From: Ifrita kowaldi
Taxonomy: Eukaryota; Chordata; Aves; Passeriformes; Cinclosomatidae
Assembly (NCBI GenBank): GCA_013398055.1
Contig: VZRS01002789.1
Span: forward strand, 1,308,483-1,372,482
Direction: 5' to 3'
DNA length: 64,000 nucleotides
How positions within the stretch are numbered: the stretch's first letter is position 1; each line of letters begins with the position of its first letter. The translations under genes and the position numbers were made by a program. The notes under the pieces were generated by a model. That model made no database searches. It saw only the letters and a list, made by a program, of their open reading frames with translations, and had not been told where the DNA came from. Of the stretch, positions 12,241 through 24,550 are shown piece by piece.

Positions 12241-15114
12241 AAACCATGCACTCACTCTTGTGAATGAGCACAATGTCAGTCTGCTCACTGGAGCATACTG
12301 TCATCCACCTGGCTTGCTAAGATAGCAGAAGAACATCCAACATTTTTACTGGGTGATTAAAAGCTTAAAGAACAACAGAAAAGGCTGGCAGAAGATAAGA
12401 GCAAAAATGTGCTCCAAGGAGGGAGAATTGGGACTCCTCCTTTTTGGCAGCAATCAGCTGTTATGTTTGGTGCAAACAGCTCTGTGCCAGACTCATCCAT
12501 GAGGATGAAGCAGCTGTAGATGAAAAGAGAGGATCACAATGAGTAGGTGCAGTTTATAAAACTGTAAGGGAAGTCTCCAGCAACAGACCCACAATCCAGA
12601 CTTGCAGGTTTGTTTCCAACAGGGTACAGATCTGAAATGCAATGCTCTAGCACTCCAGGCCACTGTGCTTCCAACAGGTGCAGTCAGACTCAGGACCTGT
12701 ATCATCAGCTCTCCAAAGGAGTGGTTACGAAGTTTTCAGATGTTTGGGGTAAAAGGGATAGAGAGCAGACTTTGTGTCAACTTGTGCAGTATGGCATGTA
12801 GAGTGGATTTCAAATGTAATGTTTGGGATCAGTAAAGCAGGAGATAAGCTATTTTATAAATATACTAATTTTTATGCAAAAAACAGCATGGAAAAGAGGG
12901 CATTTGCTGGTGGCAATGCTATTGGGAAGACATGAAGAGGAGTGAAAGGTAAAGACCAGAAAAGCATCAGACCTTTGCCCCACATTTTTTCAAATAATAT
13001 AAACATTTTGTGGCTTTGTATAGATTTTGGCAAGACCTGAAACAAGCTTTCGTCCTTAACAGTGAGATATAGTGCATGTAAAGCATATGTCTTGATGGGA
13101 AAAGGGTTTCTGTGCTGTGCAGGACACTCAGCACAGTGATGTCTATCCAGAACTTCTCTCACACATTATTAGGAGTAGAGCCATGCTTTGCACAGTTGGC
13201 CCCCTTGTGCTTTGTGAGCAAGGTAGATGTGGCAAAGATGCTCCTCTGGGACCTGTATTAAGAAGGGACTAAAATAATTGGAGATTTTAAAAGGGATTTG
13301 AAGGGGTGGAGGAAGCATGGGAGAAAGTGTAAAGCTGAAGAGATTCATTATTAGGTTCACATTTCAGATTTCACTGACTTTCAGCTTCTATTGATTCTTG
13401 GTTCCCTTTCAGCAGCTCCACCTTATTAGGAAGGTAAATTACTGACAAGAACTGAAGAAATTGCTATCACGTACTGCTACAGAAATGCTGTGTGATTAGC
13501 ACAAAGTGAGTCATATGTTTTTCACAGTGTGGGAGAAACCATACCTGCTTGAAAATAATCCCTTCTCACTCCGTATAATCCTTTCAGTGGTACGCTCTAA
13601 CACATAAAAGCAGGGTCACAGTGCTCTCACACAACTCACATACTTCAGCTGCCTCCTAAAAACACCAACTCCTGGTACTTTTATTCCTTAGCACAGTGTT
13701 GGAAGGAGCTGCTTTCTGCAGTGTACCTAACAGAGTCACCACTGACAAAGGGAGAATTACAGGTACATTGAACAATTATACCTAAGATATTGTAGGCCAG
13801 TTGACTTGAGCTCTATGGCATTCATTGCATGGTGCATATTGTAAAAAAATAGTGTAAATAAATTATTTACAGCTTCAGGCCATAAAATATTGTACAATCT
13901 CATATGGGAGATCTCTTCCAAAAGTGTGAGCTTACTAATTCCTTCATCAAAGGTGTATCCTCCAAAACGAAGCTGGCAGCTCAAAGGTCCTGAAAGGATA
14001 TCTGGTATTATGGATGTCAGCCCACAATTCTTGCATCAGTATTTTGATCATCTTCCTTCTTGAGCTTGCTGCCTACAAAGAATAATGCTTAGTCCTATCT
14101 GCTAAATAAGTTTTCTTTGACAAAAGGAGAATTACTTGAGTTTTAATTCATTCCTTAATTCAGTTTAAGCCTAAAATGTCCTAAAACAATACAGAAACAA
14201 TGCTTTAAGAGTTCCATCTTGTCATCACCACAAGTTGTGATGATAGCATCCCTACCCTAGATTGGGTACCACTGCAATATAAAATAACCATAATGACAGT
14301 GATTGTGACATGGCTTGAAATGGGTGGCAGAGGGAACAGACACTTGCAACTTCCCCTCAGCATTAGACTATAACATTTAAAAGCTAATGAGCTAAAAAGG
14401 AATGACTGAGAAAATTAATAATGCACTGCAGAGTAGAGCATTCAAGAGAAACTTCTCCTCCCCTCCATACCAGGGCTAATTAATGTGATCTATCCTAATA
14501 AAAACAACCCTAAGCACTACTTCTTCATTTTTAACAACCTGTATTACAAGTTAATGTATAAATGCTCTTTGTAAAAGTACAGAATTTGAGTAGCTATGAA
14601 TCATGACACTTAAAATGACACTTTCAATTGTGAAGGAAAATTCAAGGACACTGATTTTTCAAGTGGTTTGTTGTGTTCATATTGCTGTTAAGGAGTCCAG
14701 GTGGTTCTTCTACCAAATAACTGCTTTTTTTTCTTGTATTGGTGCATGCTCCCAAAACACTACAGAAGTTGGACAATTTTTGCACTAATTAATAGTCCAT
14801 GCAATCTTACTGCAGACAAAGGAGTTGCCCAGGATGCAACTGCTAGCAGTTTTGGCCTTCTGTGTTAAAATACTAGCAGCAGGCAAGAAATTGCTGTAAC
14901 GATCACCACGGAATACAAATGGACCAACTCCTCTCAAAGGGAGCTTTGTCACACTAACAAGAAGGACATGACTTTCAAGTTGACATAAACTTGCAAGACA
15001 ACTGAAGGGAGTGATGAATTAATGAGTCACAGATAACCACTCCCACATTTATAGACACTGTCCTTTCCTTAGAGGATAAGTAATGTCTCACTGTCTTTTT
15101 ATTCTGCATACGGA
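12241..15114. other. Unassigned intergenic sequence
   Basis: About 2.9 kb with no gene or repeat that I can name. Open frames here are at most 96 codons and lack motifs. Confidence 0.5.
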
Positions 15115-15290
15115 GAATCATAGCTCATAGAAACAGTGAGGTTGGAAAAGACCTTTGAGATCATTGAATCCAACCATATAGATAGCACTGACAAATCCCC
15201 CACTAAACTATGCCCCTAAGCATCACATCTACATGTCTTTTAAATACCTCCAGTGATGGTGATTCAACCACTTCCCCAGGAGAGTGCTTT
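15115..15290 (-). mobile_element. CR1 3'-end fragment, minus strand
   Basis: AATCATAGCTCATAG followed by GGTTGGAAAAGACC and a CR1-type tail ('cactaaactatgcccctaagc'). This subfamily differs from the classical 'catctagtccaacccc' tail and resembles the nested copy at 52148. It is truncated at about 15290. Confidence 0.8.
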
Positions 15291-15351
15291 TATCAACTTA
15301 TTCACACATGCAGGTCATTATGTCCTCATATTCTTTCTCATCTTTGCATTA

Positions 15352-15690
15352 GAATCAAAGAATTGTGAAATAGTTTGAGTTAAAAGTGACCTTAAATATC
15401 ATCTAGTTCCACCCGTCCTGCCATGGGCAGGGGCATCTTTCACTAGACCAGGTTGCTTAAAGCCCATTCAACTTCATCACGAACACCTCCAGTGATGTGG
15501 CATTCACAACCCTGGACAACCAGTTCCAGTGTCACATCACCCTCAGTGTAAAAATATTTCTTTCTGATGTCCAATACAACTCCATCCCCTTCAATTTAAA
15601 AATGTTGCCCCCTGTACTGTCACTGCAGGCCATGGTGAAAATTCTCCATCTTTCTTATAAGCCCCCTATTTATACTGAAAGGCCACAGTG
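15352..15690 (-). mobile_element. CR1 3'-end fragment, minus strand
   Basis: AGAATCAAAGAATTGTGAAATAG opens the element. It is followed by the classical tail with GCCATGGGCAGGGGCATC at 15421-15438, ACTAGACCAGGTTGC at 15442-15456 and AACCAGTTCCAGTGTCAC at 15519-15536. An open frame at 15497-15727 lies antisense within this repeat and is not a gene. Confidence 0.9.
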
Positions 15691-16814
15691 TGTATATGCA
15701 AGCACACAGTCTTTGAATGATTCCTAGGGAATGCTCTGAAAAAGGAGAAAATTGATTGAGAAACAAGTGAAATTCCTAACCAGTATTCCTCCTTGGGGAA
15801 GAACTGGCATTGTTATTCTATAATATAAAGTTATTCTTAACTTTAGACTTACTATAGTAGAGACTAAAACACTGAAAAAAATCAATTAGGGCATGGTAAA
15901 TTAGCAACTAATATTTTATTTTTGGGGGGTTTTTTCCCTTAGTTTGGCAATGTCTCGAGTACAATAGTACATGTATAGTGCACATGGTTAGTTCTGTACA
16001 TGACTTGTTCTGTAGATGCAATAACCATAGGTAAAAATGTTTTGGAAATGTGTCGAACGAAATGTCAATCTGAATGGTGGTTGTGCTACTGCTAGTGACT
16101 GGGGAGTATTAATTACGAGGAGATGCCAGATATTGCTCATTAGCATCAGTTTTTCCTATGTCCATAAGTCTTGCAAACTTCACATAACTTGACAATATCC
16201 ATGAATCACCAGGTGACTTTCAAGGCATGGAACTGACAATTACAGAACTTTATGCTTTATAATTGGGTTAATTAGAAATTTTGACTGTTAATAAAACTGC
16301 ATGTATTACAGTTTATTTGGACCTTCCGTTACACATGTACTTAAATTATATGGCTGTATGTACACATAATTTCTGCAATATTTGTATAAGCATTTAAATA
16401 AGTACACTGGGCATACCTTCGCTCTACCTTCCTTCTGGGGCTAGCAGGATAAAGAAAACTGGGGAAATTCTCATCCTATTGGAGAAGAGAGAGGGTCCAG
16501 TCCCAGAGTCGGAGTGCTGGGGTGGAGGGTTACAGGAAGGATAGGCAGGAGAGGCAAGGTAGGAGGTGTGACACTATATGTAAGGGAGAGGTTTGATTGC
16601 ACAGTCCTTAGAGTTAGGTGATGTGGTTGATGTGATGGCAGGAGACTGTATTGGCCACAGTGATGATTAAAGGGTTGAGTTTAAAGTTTTCAGTGAAATA
16701 AGAATAAAGGACAGCAAAGTTGCTACCCTGGCCTTCAGAAGAGCAAGCTTTGAGCTATTCAGGGAGATATGTAGCAAAGTATTTTCACTTTTCAGGGCTG
16801 GTCAGTCTTCAAGA
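15691..16814. other. Unassigned intergenic sequence
   Basis: Nothing recognisable. It includes a G-run/T-run at about 15922-15938 like other small G/T-rich patches in the window. Confidence 0.5.
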
Positions 16815-17551
16815 ACAATCTTATAAGCTCAGGAGCAGGCAATTCCAGCATGTCCTAAGTCAAGTAAGTGGTGCAGAAGACCTGCCTGGGGAGAACAGTC
16901 CTGCAGACAGGGGGGCTGTTTAGCAGCAGCTCAGCATGAGCCTGCAGTGAGCCCTGGCAGCCAAGAGAGTAAACCCCATCCTGGGGTCTGTCAGACACAA
17001 CATCAGCAGCTGGCCAGAAGAGGTGATTGTCCTGCTGTATTCAGCACTGGTGTCCTCTCCCCTTGAGTGCTGTATGCAGTGCTGAGCTGACAGCTCAGAA
17101 GGATATGAAGGTCCTTAAACACACCCAGAGGATGGCAACGAAGCTGGTAGAAGGGCTGAAAGGAATGTCCTGTGCAGGGCTGCTAAGAACCTCGGGCTTG
17201 TCTAGTTTAGAGGAAAAGAGGCTGAGGGGCAACTTTTTGCTCTCTACAGCTTCTGGAGGAGGGGAAGTGGAGAGAGAGGTGCTTATCTCTTCCCCCTGGT
17301 ATCCAGTGATAAGATGAATAGGAATGGTTCAAAGCTGCGCCAGGGGAGATTTAGACTGGACATGAGGAAGCATTTCTTTATGAGAGGGTGATCACACGCT
17401 GGAACAGGCTTTCTAGAGAGGTGGTCCATTCCCCAAGCCTGTCAGTGTTTAAGAACCATTTGGACATAGTTCTTCAGCTAAATTAGTCAGGCACAGGGAC
17501 TAGATGATTTTTGTAGGTCCTCCCAACTAAAACTGTCTATTCTATTCTATT
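16815..17551 (+). mobile_element. CR1 LINE fragment, plus strand, 3' end
   Basis: Contains the end of ORF2 and the 3' UTR: 'ggatggcaacgaagctgg' at 17131, 'gagaggtggtccattcccc' at 17415 and 'ggactagatgatttttgtagg' near 17500. It terminates in a (TCTAT/ATTCT) run at about 17536-17551, the CR1 3' microsatellite. The open frames 16720-16923 and 17027-17317 lie wholly or partly within it and are broken remnants. Confidence 0.88.
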
Positions 17552-18019
17552 TAGTTGCAAATTAATGTGCATTCACAACAATTTTGTTTCCCTTTAGGTC
17601 TGCAGTGCTGCCTGCACAGTACATTGGTAGCATGTGAAAGTAGCATGTCAGATCAGCATAAGACAAGAGAGGGCTTATCTGTTGGCTGTGTGCTAGTGCT
17701 TGAATAGATCACTGCAGCCTGTACCCAAAGAGAGGGCCTGTGGACAAGATAAATAGTGATAATAGACAGTGCCCAGGTTTCCTATGCTCAGTGTTTATGC
17801 AGGCAAGCTGGAGAGAGAGAGGCAAGAGAAGACACAGCTGTAGGGGTATAAGGTAAAATACTGAGTGATACACTGAGCCCTGCATAACACAGGCCACTGC
17901 ATTTCACCCAGGTATGCACAGACAGGCCTTGTGCTAAACTAAAGGAAACCTTCCAGACTGACTTCTAGCCCAAAAAGGAAGATACCAGGGAACAGAGGTC
18001 CCATTCCTTCCTTTGCTGT
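17552..18019. other. Unassigned intergenic sequence
   Basis: No recognisable feature. Confidence 0.5.
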
Positions 18020-18420
18020 CTTGTTCCTTTTGTCAATTGCTTACAATAGAAAAAGTTCTGCCTAATTTCTTAATTGCAAATGGTTATTTCCATCTTCTGG
18101 TATTGATTCTTATTCCTTTCTCTCTAATTCTTTAAATTCCAGCATTCCTCTGTGTCATGAGAACACACTAAGTATTGGTCTTACAGACTGAAAACAAGTA
18201 ATTCGTAAGGTTTTGTTCTAACAAACTAAAAACACTAAGCTCATTAATTTGGTCCCAGACAAGAATTTCCTTCAGCCCTCAAATATTTCTGTGGTTCTCT
18301 ATTGATCATCTACAGATATTATTAAGCACTCCTGAAAGGATGCAGTGCTCCAGTGCTGGGTTTATTTATCCCAAATAAACAATGGCAAGAGCAGTCGGAC
18401 AATGTTTACCAATTATTGCC
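18020..18420 (-). mobile_element. Very old CR1-like fragment, minus strand
   Basis: The order of weak matches follows the antisense of a CR1 3' region. There is an 'aaactaaaaacactaagctcatt' stretch at 18223, a 'tttctgtggttctctattgatcatct' stretch at 18286, and 'cctgaaaggatgcagtgctccagtgctggg' at 18331. Divergence is high and the 3' terminal repeat is gone, so this is a tentative call by pattern only. Confidence 0.45.
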
Positions 18421-21400
18421 CTGATTACAGATTCAGTAATACCAGTTCTTTTTACCACCACATCTGTTTGTTCAACACGGTCAGTAAATCGTTTCACAAT
18501 CGCTGCTGCTTAGGAGTTACGCTGCCATGCTGTGTATTCTCTACATGGTGTTACCACCTTGTACTGGTACTTACATGTGTAACTTTGTTGTTGGCTGTGT
18601 TAAAACCCAGCTTGGATGGACTAAGAATACTAAGCAACCCTGATCAGTCATTCTGTCTGCACATTCTGTTCATGTTTGTTGTGACAACTGTGTTGGTCTA
18701 TAGTTTGATCTGCAATAGAGTGAGAGACTGAATGAAGCAATTCAATGTCTTAAACTCCTAACGGGCTTATACTTGATAATATCAGTCATTCATGTTTGAG
18801 GTGTGATTCATGTTATATTTAACAGCTTTACACAGAGTACAGGACTCCCTCCTTTCTGATTCTGAACTGTTATCTGCCTTCCTGCTTGGATCTCTATCAA
18901 GAACAGACATAAAATTAATCTTGGGGCATATCGCTAGTCCTTCCAGGAGGGGTCCCACATTCTTTGCTGCCAAGATACATGAATTGGGTAGACAGCTTCT
19001 TCTCAGACTGCCTTGAAGCAGTGTGGACACTGGACACCTGGCTCACATGCTCCTTGTTAGAGGTTCTGTGGCTTCACAATGGCTGCACAGAAGTGGGTAA
19101 GTGAGTGAAATATTCTCCAGTAGTTTTAAGTGTGTTGACTCTGAAAAGATAGCACATATGTAACCTCACTTACCAAAGGCTTAATCCACTCAGTTCATGT
19201 TCTGCAGTACAGTATTGACTTTTAACAGGAATGTCAAAGCAAGCTAAATGCTCTAAAGAGTTCAAGTAAGAGATACCACTATCTTTAGCAGTAGAGTGGA
19301 AACCTGGATTAGAATGGAAATATTCTTAACATTTCCTTCCATATATGTATCCTTCAATATATCAGCTTTACATTATATCACCTTATAATAGGACTTTGCC
19401 ATTGCTAGGGTTTCATTACTGCTAGCACTATTATATTTTCCCCCTTTCATTTCTTTAGTTTTATGCATTGTTTACATTTTACGTAGTGCTATTTCCCTAT
19501 TTTCACATTTTTATTTTTCATCATTCCTGTCCACTGGCTGACCTCTTTCCTCTGCTGAAGAAGGGACTTGAGCCCAACACTGTGGGATTTTACTATCCTG
19601 ATTGCTTAAGGGCTCCTGTCTGCTGCACATGGCAGCACTGTTAATGCTGATGAATTGTTATACACAGTCACTAAGGCATATTCAGTTTGGTGCCTAAGCC
19701 ACCAAGCAGTCATTTTCTATGCCACCTCTGAGCCCTGCCTCATTCTACAGTGTAAGTCTAATCTAATACTCTTCTTCCATTTCATCTGCTTTCTCATGGC
19801 TACTCTCTTCTCCTGTTCTATTTCACTGATAATTTTTCTTAGATTGAAAACTATGTCCCCCACAAAACAGAAAATACGTGTCTCACAGTTGGGACCATCT
19901 CTGTCTTTACAACTTCAGAATAATCAGGTCATGGTAGCTGGTATCCACATAGCATTTAGCTGTCATTTCAGAAATGATTTGATTTTCTAAATTCAGCATG
20001 GTCCTGTAAATCTCCAAGGGGAATTTAGGGAAGAAAGTTGTAATATTTTTAATTAAAAGGAAAAATATAATTCAAGGCAAGCCACTACTAATTATCTTGC
20101 ATTGATGGTGAGGAAAGGAAATGCATACATGAAATTTCCCAGCCACTCATGTACCACTGACTCTTAAGTCATAATATTAAGGTCTGTTTTAACAATGAGT
20201 GAAGAAACCAGTAAAGAATTTATGATCTTCAGTCCCTGAAAGTGACTTTCTTGGACTTCATCAAACATCGTTACTTATTACAATGAGGTTTAAAGTAATA
20301 ATTTTCCATATTTTTTCCTCTATCTATAGTATTTTAAATGTATTAAAAAGAATATGAGCTTATACATGCTCCAAGTTGTTTCATTTTCCTTGGAAATAGG
20401 TGATTGGAACTCTGTAGAACCTGCTAGGTAACTTCTCTGTTAGGATCTGGAGACTGCACCCAGCAGCAGTGCTTCTGCACAGCGGGACCTGCTATCCAAC
20501 CAAGGTACAGCTAACAGAGGAGAGAGAAATTTGGGAAAATGTATTCCTAAAGGTCTCTGGAGAATGTGGTTTAAATAGAAGGGAGTTTCAGTGGAGCAGT
20601 GACAAAAAAGAATAAGCCATTGATGCTTTGACTGATGATTGATTGATGGATTGATGCATTGAAGCCTTTACAAGCCAGATGTTGGTGAGAGAGACTGGTT
20701 TGAACAGGCCTGAATGTCTCATTTCACATTACATGAGACTGAAAGAAGAGGACCAAGCACCCAACTGACCCCATTTAACAGGAAGGAAAGTGGGACCTGT
20801 GTTACAACATGAAATGGGAGTCAATGACTAAATAGCAGCTGAGAACGTGTAATGAATGTGTAAATGGAAGGGACTCCCTGTGTATTAGAGTCAACTGAAT
20901 CCTGCTATTAGTAATAGGCAGGAGATTGTAGTGCCTGGCGTTTCAGCTTTCTTTTTATTTGTACAGCAGTAGCTGGCCTCCACGGGCTCAGCTTGAGGCT
21001 TTCAGTCTAGGGTATTTTGTGGATAACAGTTTCAGATTCTCCTCCTCCTTTTTTCTCTCCTTCTTTTATTCATTGTGCTTCAAGTCAAAGCTTGAGGCAG
21101 CAGATGGATTTAACAGCATGGGATCAGCAAATTCCTATTATGATGAACTGAGAGAGAGAAAAACCCTAACTTAGCTCTATTCATGCAAAAGGGAATAATT
21201 GCTTGTGAGTCAGTGGAGCTAGGATTTCATTCTGTGCATCCAGACTCCTCCTGAGTACTTGAAAGTGGAAGCTCTGGGAGGGTTTAGCACTTTTAAGGGT
21301 ATTCTTACAGAAAGAGATTGCAGAGGGTATTAATGAAGTAAAACATTATCAAGATAGTAATATTTATTTCCTTGAAAAATCATCTTAACAAGCTGGGGAT

Positions 21401-22412
21401 GATTATACTTATAAAGCAGTGCAAATAAAGCAGAGCAAGTTCTGTTTCTGATGTATCTTGACATCTTTAAGGACTATTGGGAATACTTTCTGGTCATTAG
21501 GATAAGCCTGCTCTCTTGGACGGCATCCTACACATTAACATGTAGGTGTTGAAAGCAAACAGTAGGTGGCCTCAGAACATTAGCATTGCTCTTCCCGGGA
21601 GCAGCAGCAAAGCGAGGGCAGAGTCCTGCTGATCCTCAGCGGCTCGGTACAGCTCCTTCCCTAATTGCAGGAAACATGCTGAGATGTGTCCTGCAGCCCA
21701 GCGCTGTGGCTTTCTCCTGGAACAAGGCCACGTGTTAAACCCGAATGCAGACTCCCGTGATCTAACTTTGCTTTGCTGTTTTAAACCCATTTTGACCATT
21801 GCCATGTCTCAGAAATTATAGGAAAAATAAGTGTTGAACAGAAAAAATGAGGAGAGAAGCAATTCTCATTATCTGATGTAGCATACTGGATATGTTACCT
21901 ACCTGTGGCAGTGAAGAAAGACTGGAAAATCCACTTGCTGCTTTACTATGAAATATTCTCTACTCACATGCCTTGCCTTTCAAATATCCAATGAATGGCT
22001 ACATCTGGCAGTTTGGGAGATGAGGGTTCATTAGCCACCATGAGCTGCTTCATGATTTGTCCTGCCTTCTTTAGGGAAGTTTTGCAGCCAATAAAGAATT
22101 CACATCAAACCTTTGGGCTTCAGTGTCATGAGAGTCAATTTGCAGCTTTGGTCAAGGTTTGGTCCCCTCAAGTACAATTTGTATCGTCAGTATCTAATCC
22201 TGGCCCTGAATTCCTGTGCTTCAGGAGAATCCTTGATCTCAGATTCCAGACCCAATGTATGGGGGAAGTCCATTGGCAATAACCTAACCTGTTCCATCAG
22301 TGCCCTTCCAGACTGCCAGATCGTATCAAGAGCAGGAAGAAGGAGAGTCTGTTATTGCATCTACTGTTCAATTTTTTTCATTGTTGACTTCTCAGAAAAT
22401 AAAAGAGAAGCC
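18421..22412. other. Unassigned intergenic sequence
   Basis: About 4 kb without a gene I can name. A short GATT/GATG-rich patch lies at about 20632-20663. A GC-richer patch at about 21590-21760 has more CpG than its surroundings but no other sign of a promoter. The 128-codon open frame ending at 18731 partly overlaps the old CR1 and shows no motif. Confidence 0.45.
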
Positions 22413-23592
22413 TTATTCACTACAGCAGTAGTCATTCTTCCTCTCAGCCCGGGCTGCTAGGGCAGAGGTGCATTTTCTACCCCACTTCCTCGTGTGTTCT
22501 CCACATTCATGTTGGTAAAAGCACAGGTTACCTCGGGGAGTGTACCCTTTCTCTTGAACCAGGGGGCACCTGCTTTTTATAGCAGAAACTCTGGTCTGTA
22601 CTGGTGGAGCATGGAAAATTTTCTCTTTAATCTCCTTTCTAAGTTTCTTGTGGCTCTCTTTAATTTCCTCTTTTAAATTCTGGAAATTCTTGATCAGTCT
22701 TTCCACAGAAGAGATGTAGGCCTTTAATGGGGCAGAGATAGTTTCTTCATATATCTGGAGTGTGCCAACCAAAGTTTCCACTTTTTGTTCTCCCTCCTTC
22801 AATGACATCACTCCCAAAGAATTGGCATATAATGCTGGCACATTCCATAAAAATTTCTGCCTCATGTTTTATGTGCACTGGATGCTGTCTGGATTATTAG
22901 GGAATTGCTCATTATCTGAAAAGATTATCTCCAGCACAGCTGATTCTCTCAGGTACCAGACACCTTGTGCCATGTTGTTCCTCTTCGTGGTGCACTAAAA
23001 GCTCATCTTTGCATGGATATCTTTCCCTCACAATTGACAGGAATTGTGTACAGAGGCTGCAAGTTTCTGGTCTTTTCCTGATTCCCTGGTCAATACCAGC
23101 ATCCCAGGAGAGGGATCCCAGTTGTTTGGCTTCACTACCATCTAGTGCCACACCGTTGTCCACAATATCCCAGCATCAGGTCAGTAGGGGCTCCCTCAGG
23201 GATGGGGATCAGGTGATTATCACTGGTCCTGTTTCTTCCACTGGTTTTGAAGATCCTGCTTCCTCTTCATCACCCCCTATGAGAATTGATTTGGTCTTGG
23301 ATTTCTTCTCCCTGACAAGGGCAACTGCTTCTGGAGTGGGCTGTCCCTCTGGTTCAGCTGCAGTGCCAGTGGTGCCTGTCGGTCTGCTTTCCTTCCCCTC
23401 CCCTGAAGGTGCTGTACAGTAACAAACAGTGTATGGTAGGCAGTAGCCAAGGCCCAGCACATCTTCATTCCTCTCTGGAACTGCCACAGCATTTTCTTTC
23501 AAATATTCTGCCATTTAATCAGGGTCCCGTATTTGTTCAGGGATGAACTTCCAAGTAATTGGAGCAGAATACTTCTTCAAAAGCTGGCCCAT
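22413..23592 (-). pseudogene. gag: Endogenous retrovirus gag, broken
   Basis: A retroviral Gag remnant read on the minus strand. It appears to start at ATG 23592 with M-G-Q, the N-terminal glycine expected for a myristoylated matrix domain. The frame is interrupted by TAA at 23515-23517, TGA at 23209-23211 and TGA at 23176-23178. It changes frame near 22915 and meets another TAA at 22869-22871, then stays open to 22413. The middle contains a charged, acidic linker and a segment (22912-23163) with the spacing of an avian retroviral capsid region. The last part has a long charged heptad-like helix. I recognise the overall pattern from avian ERV Gag proteins but cannot assign the genus. No zinc knuckle, protease or polymerase follows, so the copy is 3'-truncated. 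It cannot make a functional product. It lies just downstream of an LTR in the same orientation. Confidence 0.6.
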
Positions 23593-23980
23593 TTTCTCTC
23601 CTTTTGTGCTACTCAGGTCTATCCACCCCTGGGGCAGGTCTCTGGACAACTTCTCTAGAAATCTCTGTCCTGACTCTAAACACAGTGTAGACAGAGAGAC
23701 ACTGCAGATTTAGCAGCAAGGATATGCTGTCCTTAACAAGCAAAGGGAATTCAAAATTCTCAAAAACTGTTGTAGCAGACCTGAATGAGGATAAGAGGGT
23801 AAAAGGCTGGGAAAAGTCATCCTCTCCTGTTCCCCCCATCAGCTGGGTACTACTATTAATGAACTGCCAGAGGCAGCAGCCAAGGCTAGGACAGGCGAAC
23901 AACACTGAATTCAGATCCCAAATGACCCTAATTGTCCTTGTCGTTATCATGTCATAAACTGAGGTCACAGTACATCACCA
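23593..23980 (-). mobile_element. ERV leader with primer-binding-site-like sequence
   Basis: Between the LTR and the gag ATG on the minus strand. TGGTGATGTACTGTGACC at 23980-23963 (minus) occupies the primer-binding-site position. It shares its TGGTGAT start with the sequence after the LTR at 1231. A 119-codon open frame at 23609-23968 runs through this leader and is probably incidental. Confidence 0.5.
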
Positions 23981-24550
23981 ACGCAATCCTACTCCCTCTC
24001 TCTACCTTGACAAATATTATCAGGAGGAGCACATACAGGGCTATATATACCGGGCTAGGTACCACACCCACATGAACTGATCAAGCACTGTAAACAGAGA
24101 GTTCTGTATGCAGTGCACAAAGGCTTCCATCAAAATATTATTTCAACTTCTCCGTCGAGCCCTATACTGGGCATCAATTAAATGTGCTGGGTTTAGCCTC
24201 AGCAATGAAATTAAACTCCAAATAAGCCACTCCCCTTCCCGCTCCTCTTTCAGTAAGGAAGGGGCAATAAATGAGGGATTATGAGTTGAAATAACATGGA
24301 GCAAAGTATGGGCCTGGACAGTTTTGTGCTGCTGTGACAACTGCAGCAATCAGCATTTGGCTCATCAGAAAACAAGATTTGACCTGTCTGAATTTCAGTA
24401 ATGCTGAAAAGGGAAATCCTCCTGAAATAACCCAGATCCTGTCCTTCCATTTAGGTTCATCTGCTGCTGGTTGCACTTCAGTGCATGGGAATCCCCAGTG
24501 TCATCAGGACTGATTAGCCTGCAGTGTTAGGCAGAGGGATAGGATGTACA
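23981..24550 (-). mobile_element. Endogenous retrovirus 5' LTR, minus strand
   Basis: On the minus strand the LTR would begin TGTACATCC at 24550 and run to about 23981, directly before the primer-binding-site-like sequence and gag leader. A TATA-like element GTATATATAG lies at 24050-24041 (minus). The expected AATAAA is not intact; an AATATT at about 24015 may be its decayed form. No matching 3' LTR was found within the window. Confidence 0.55.
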
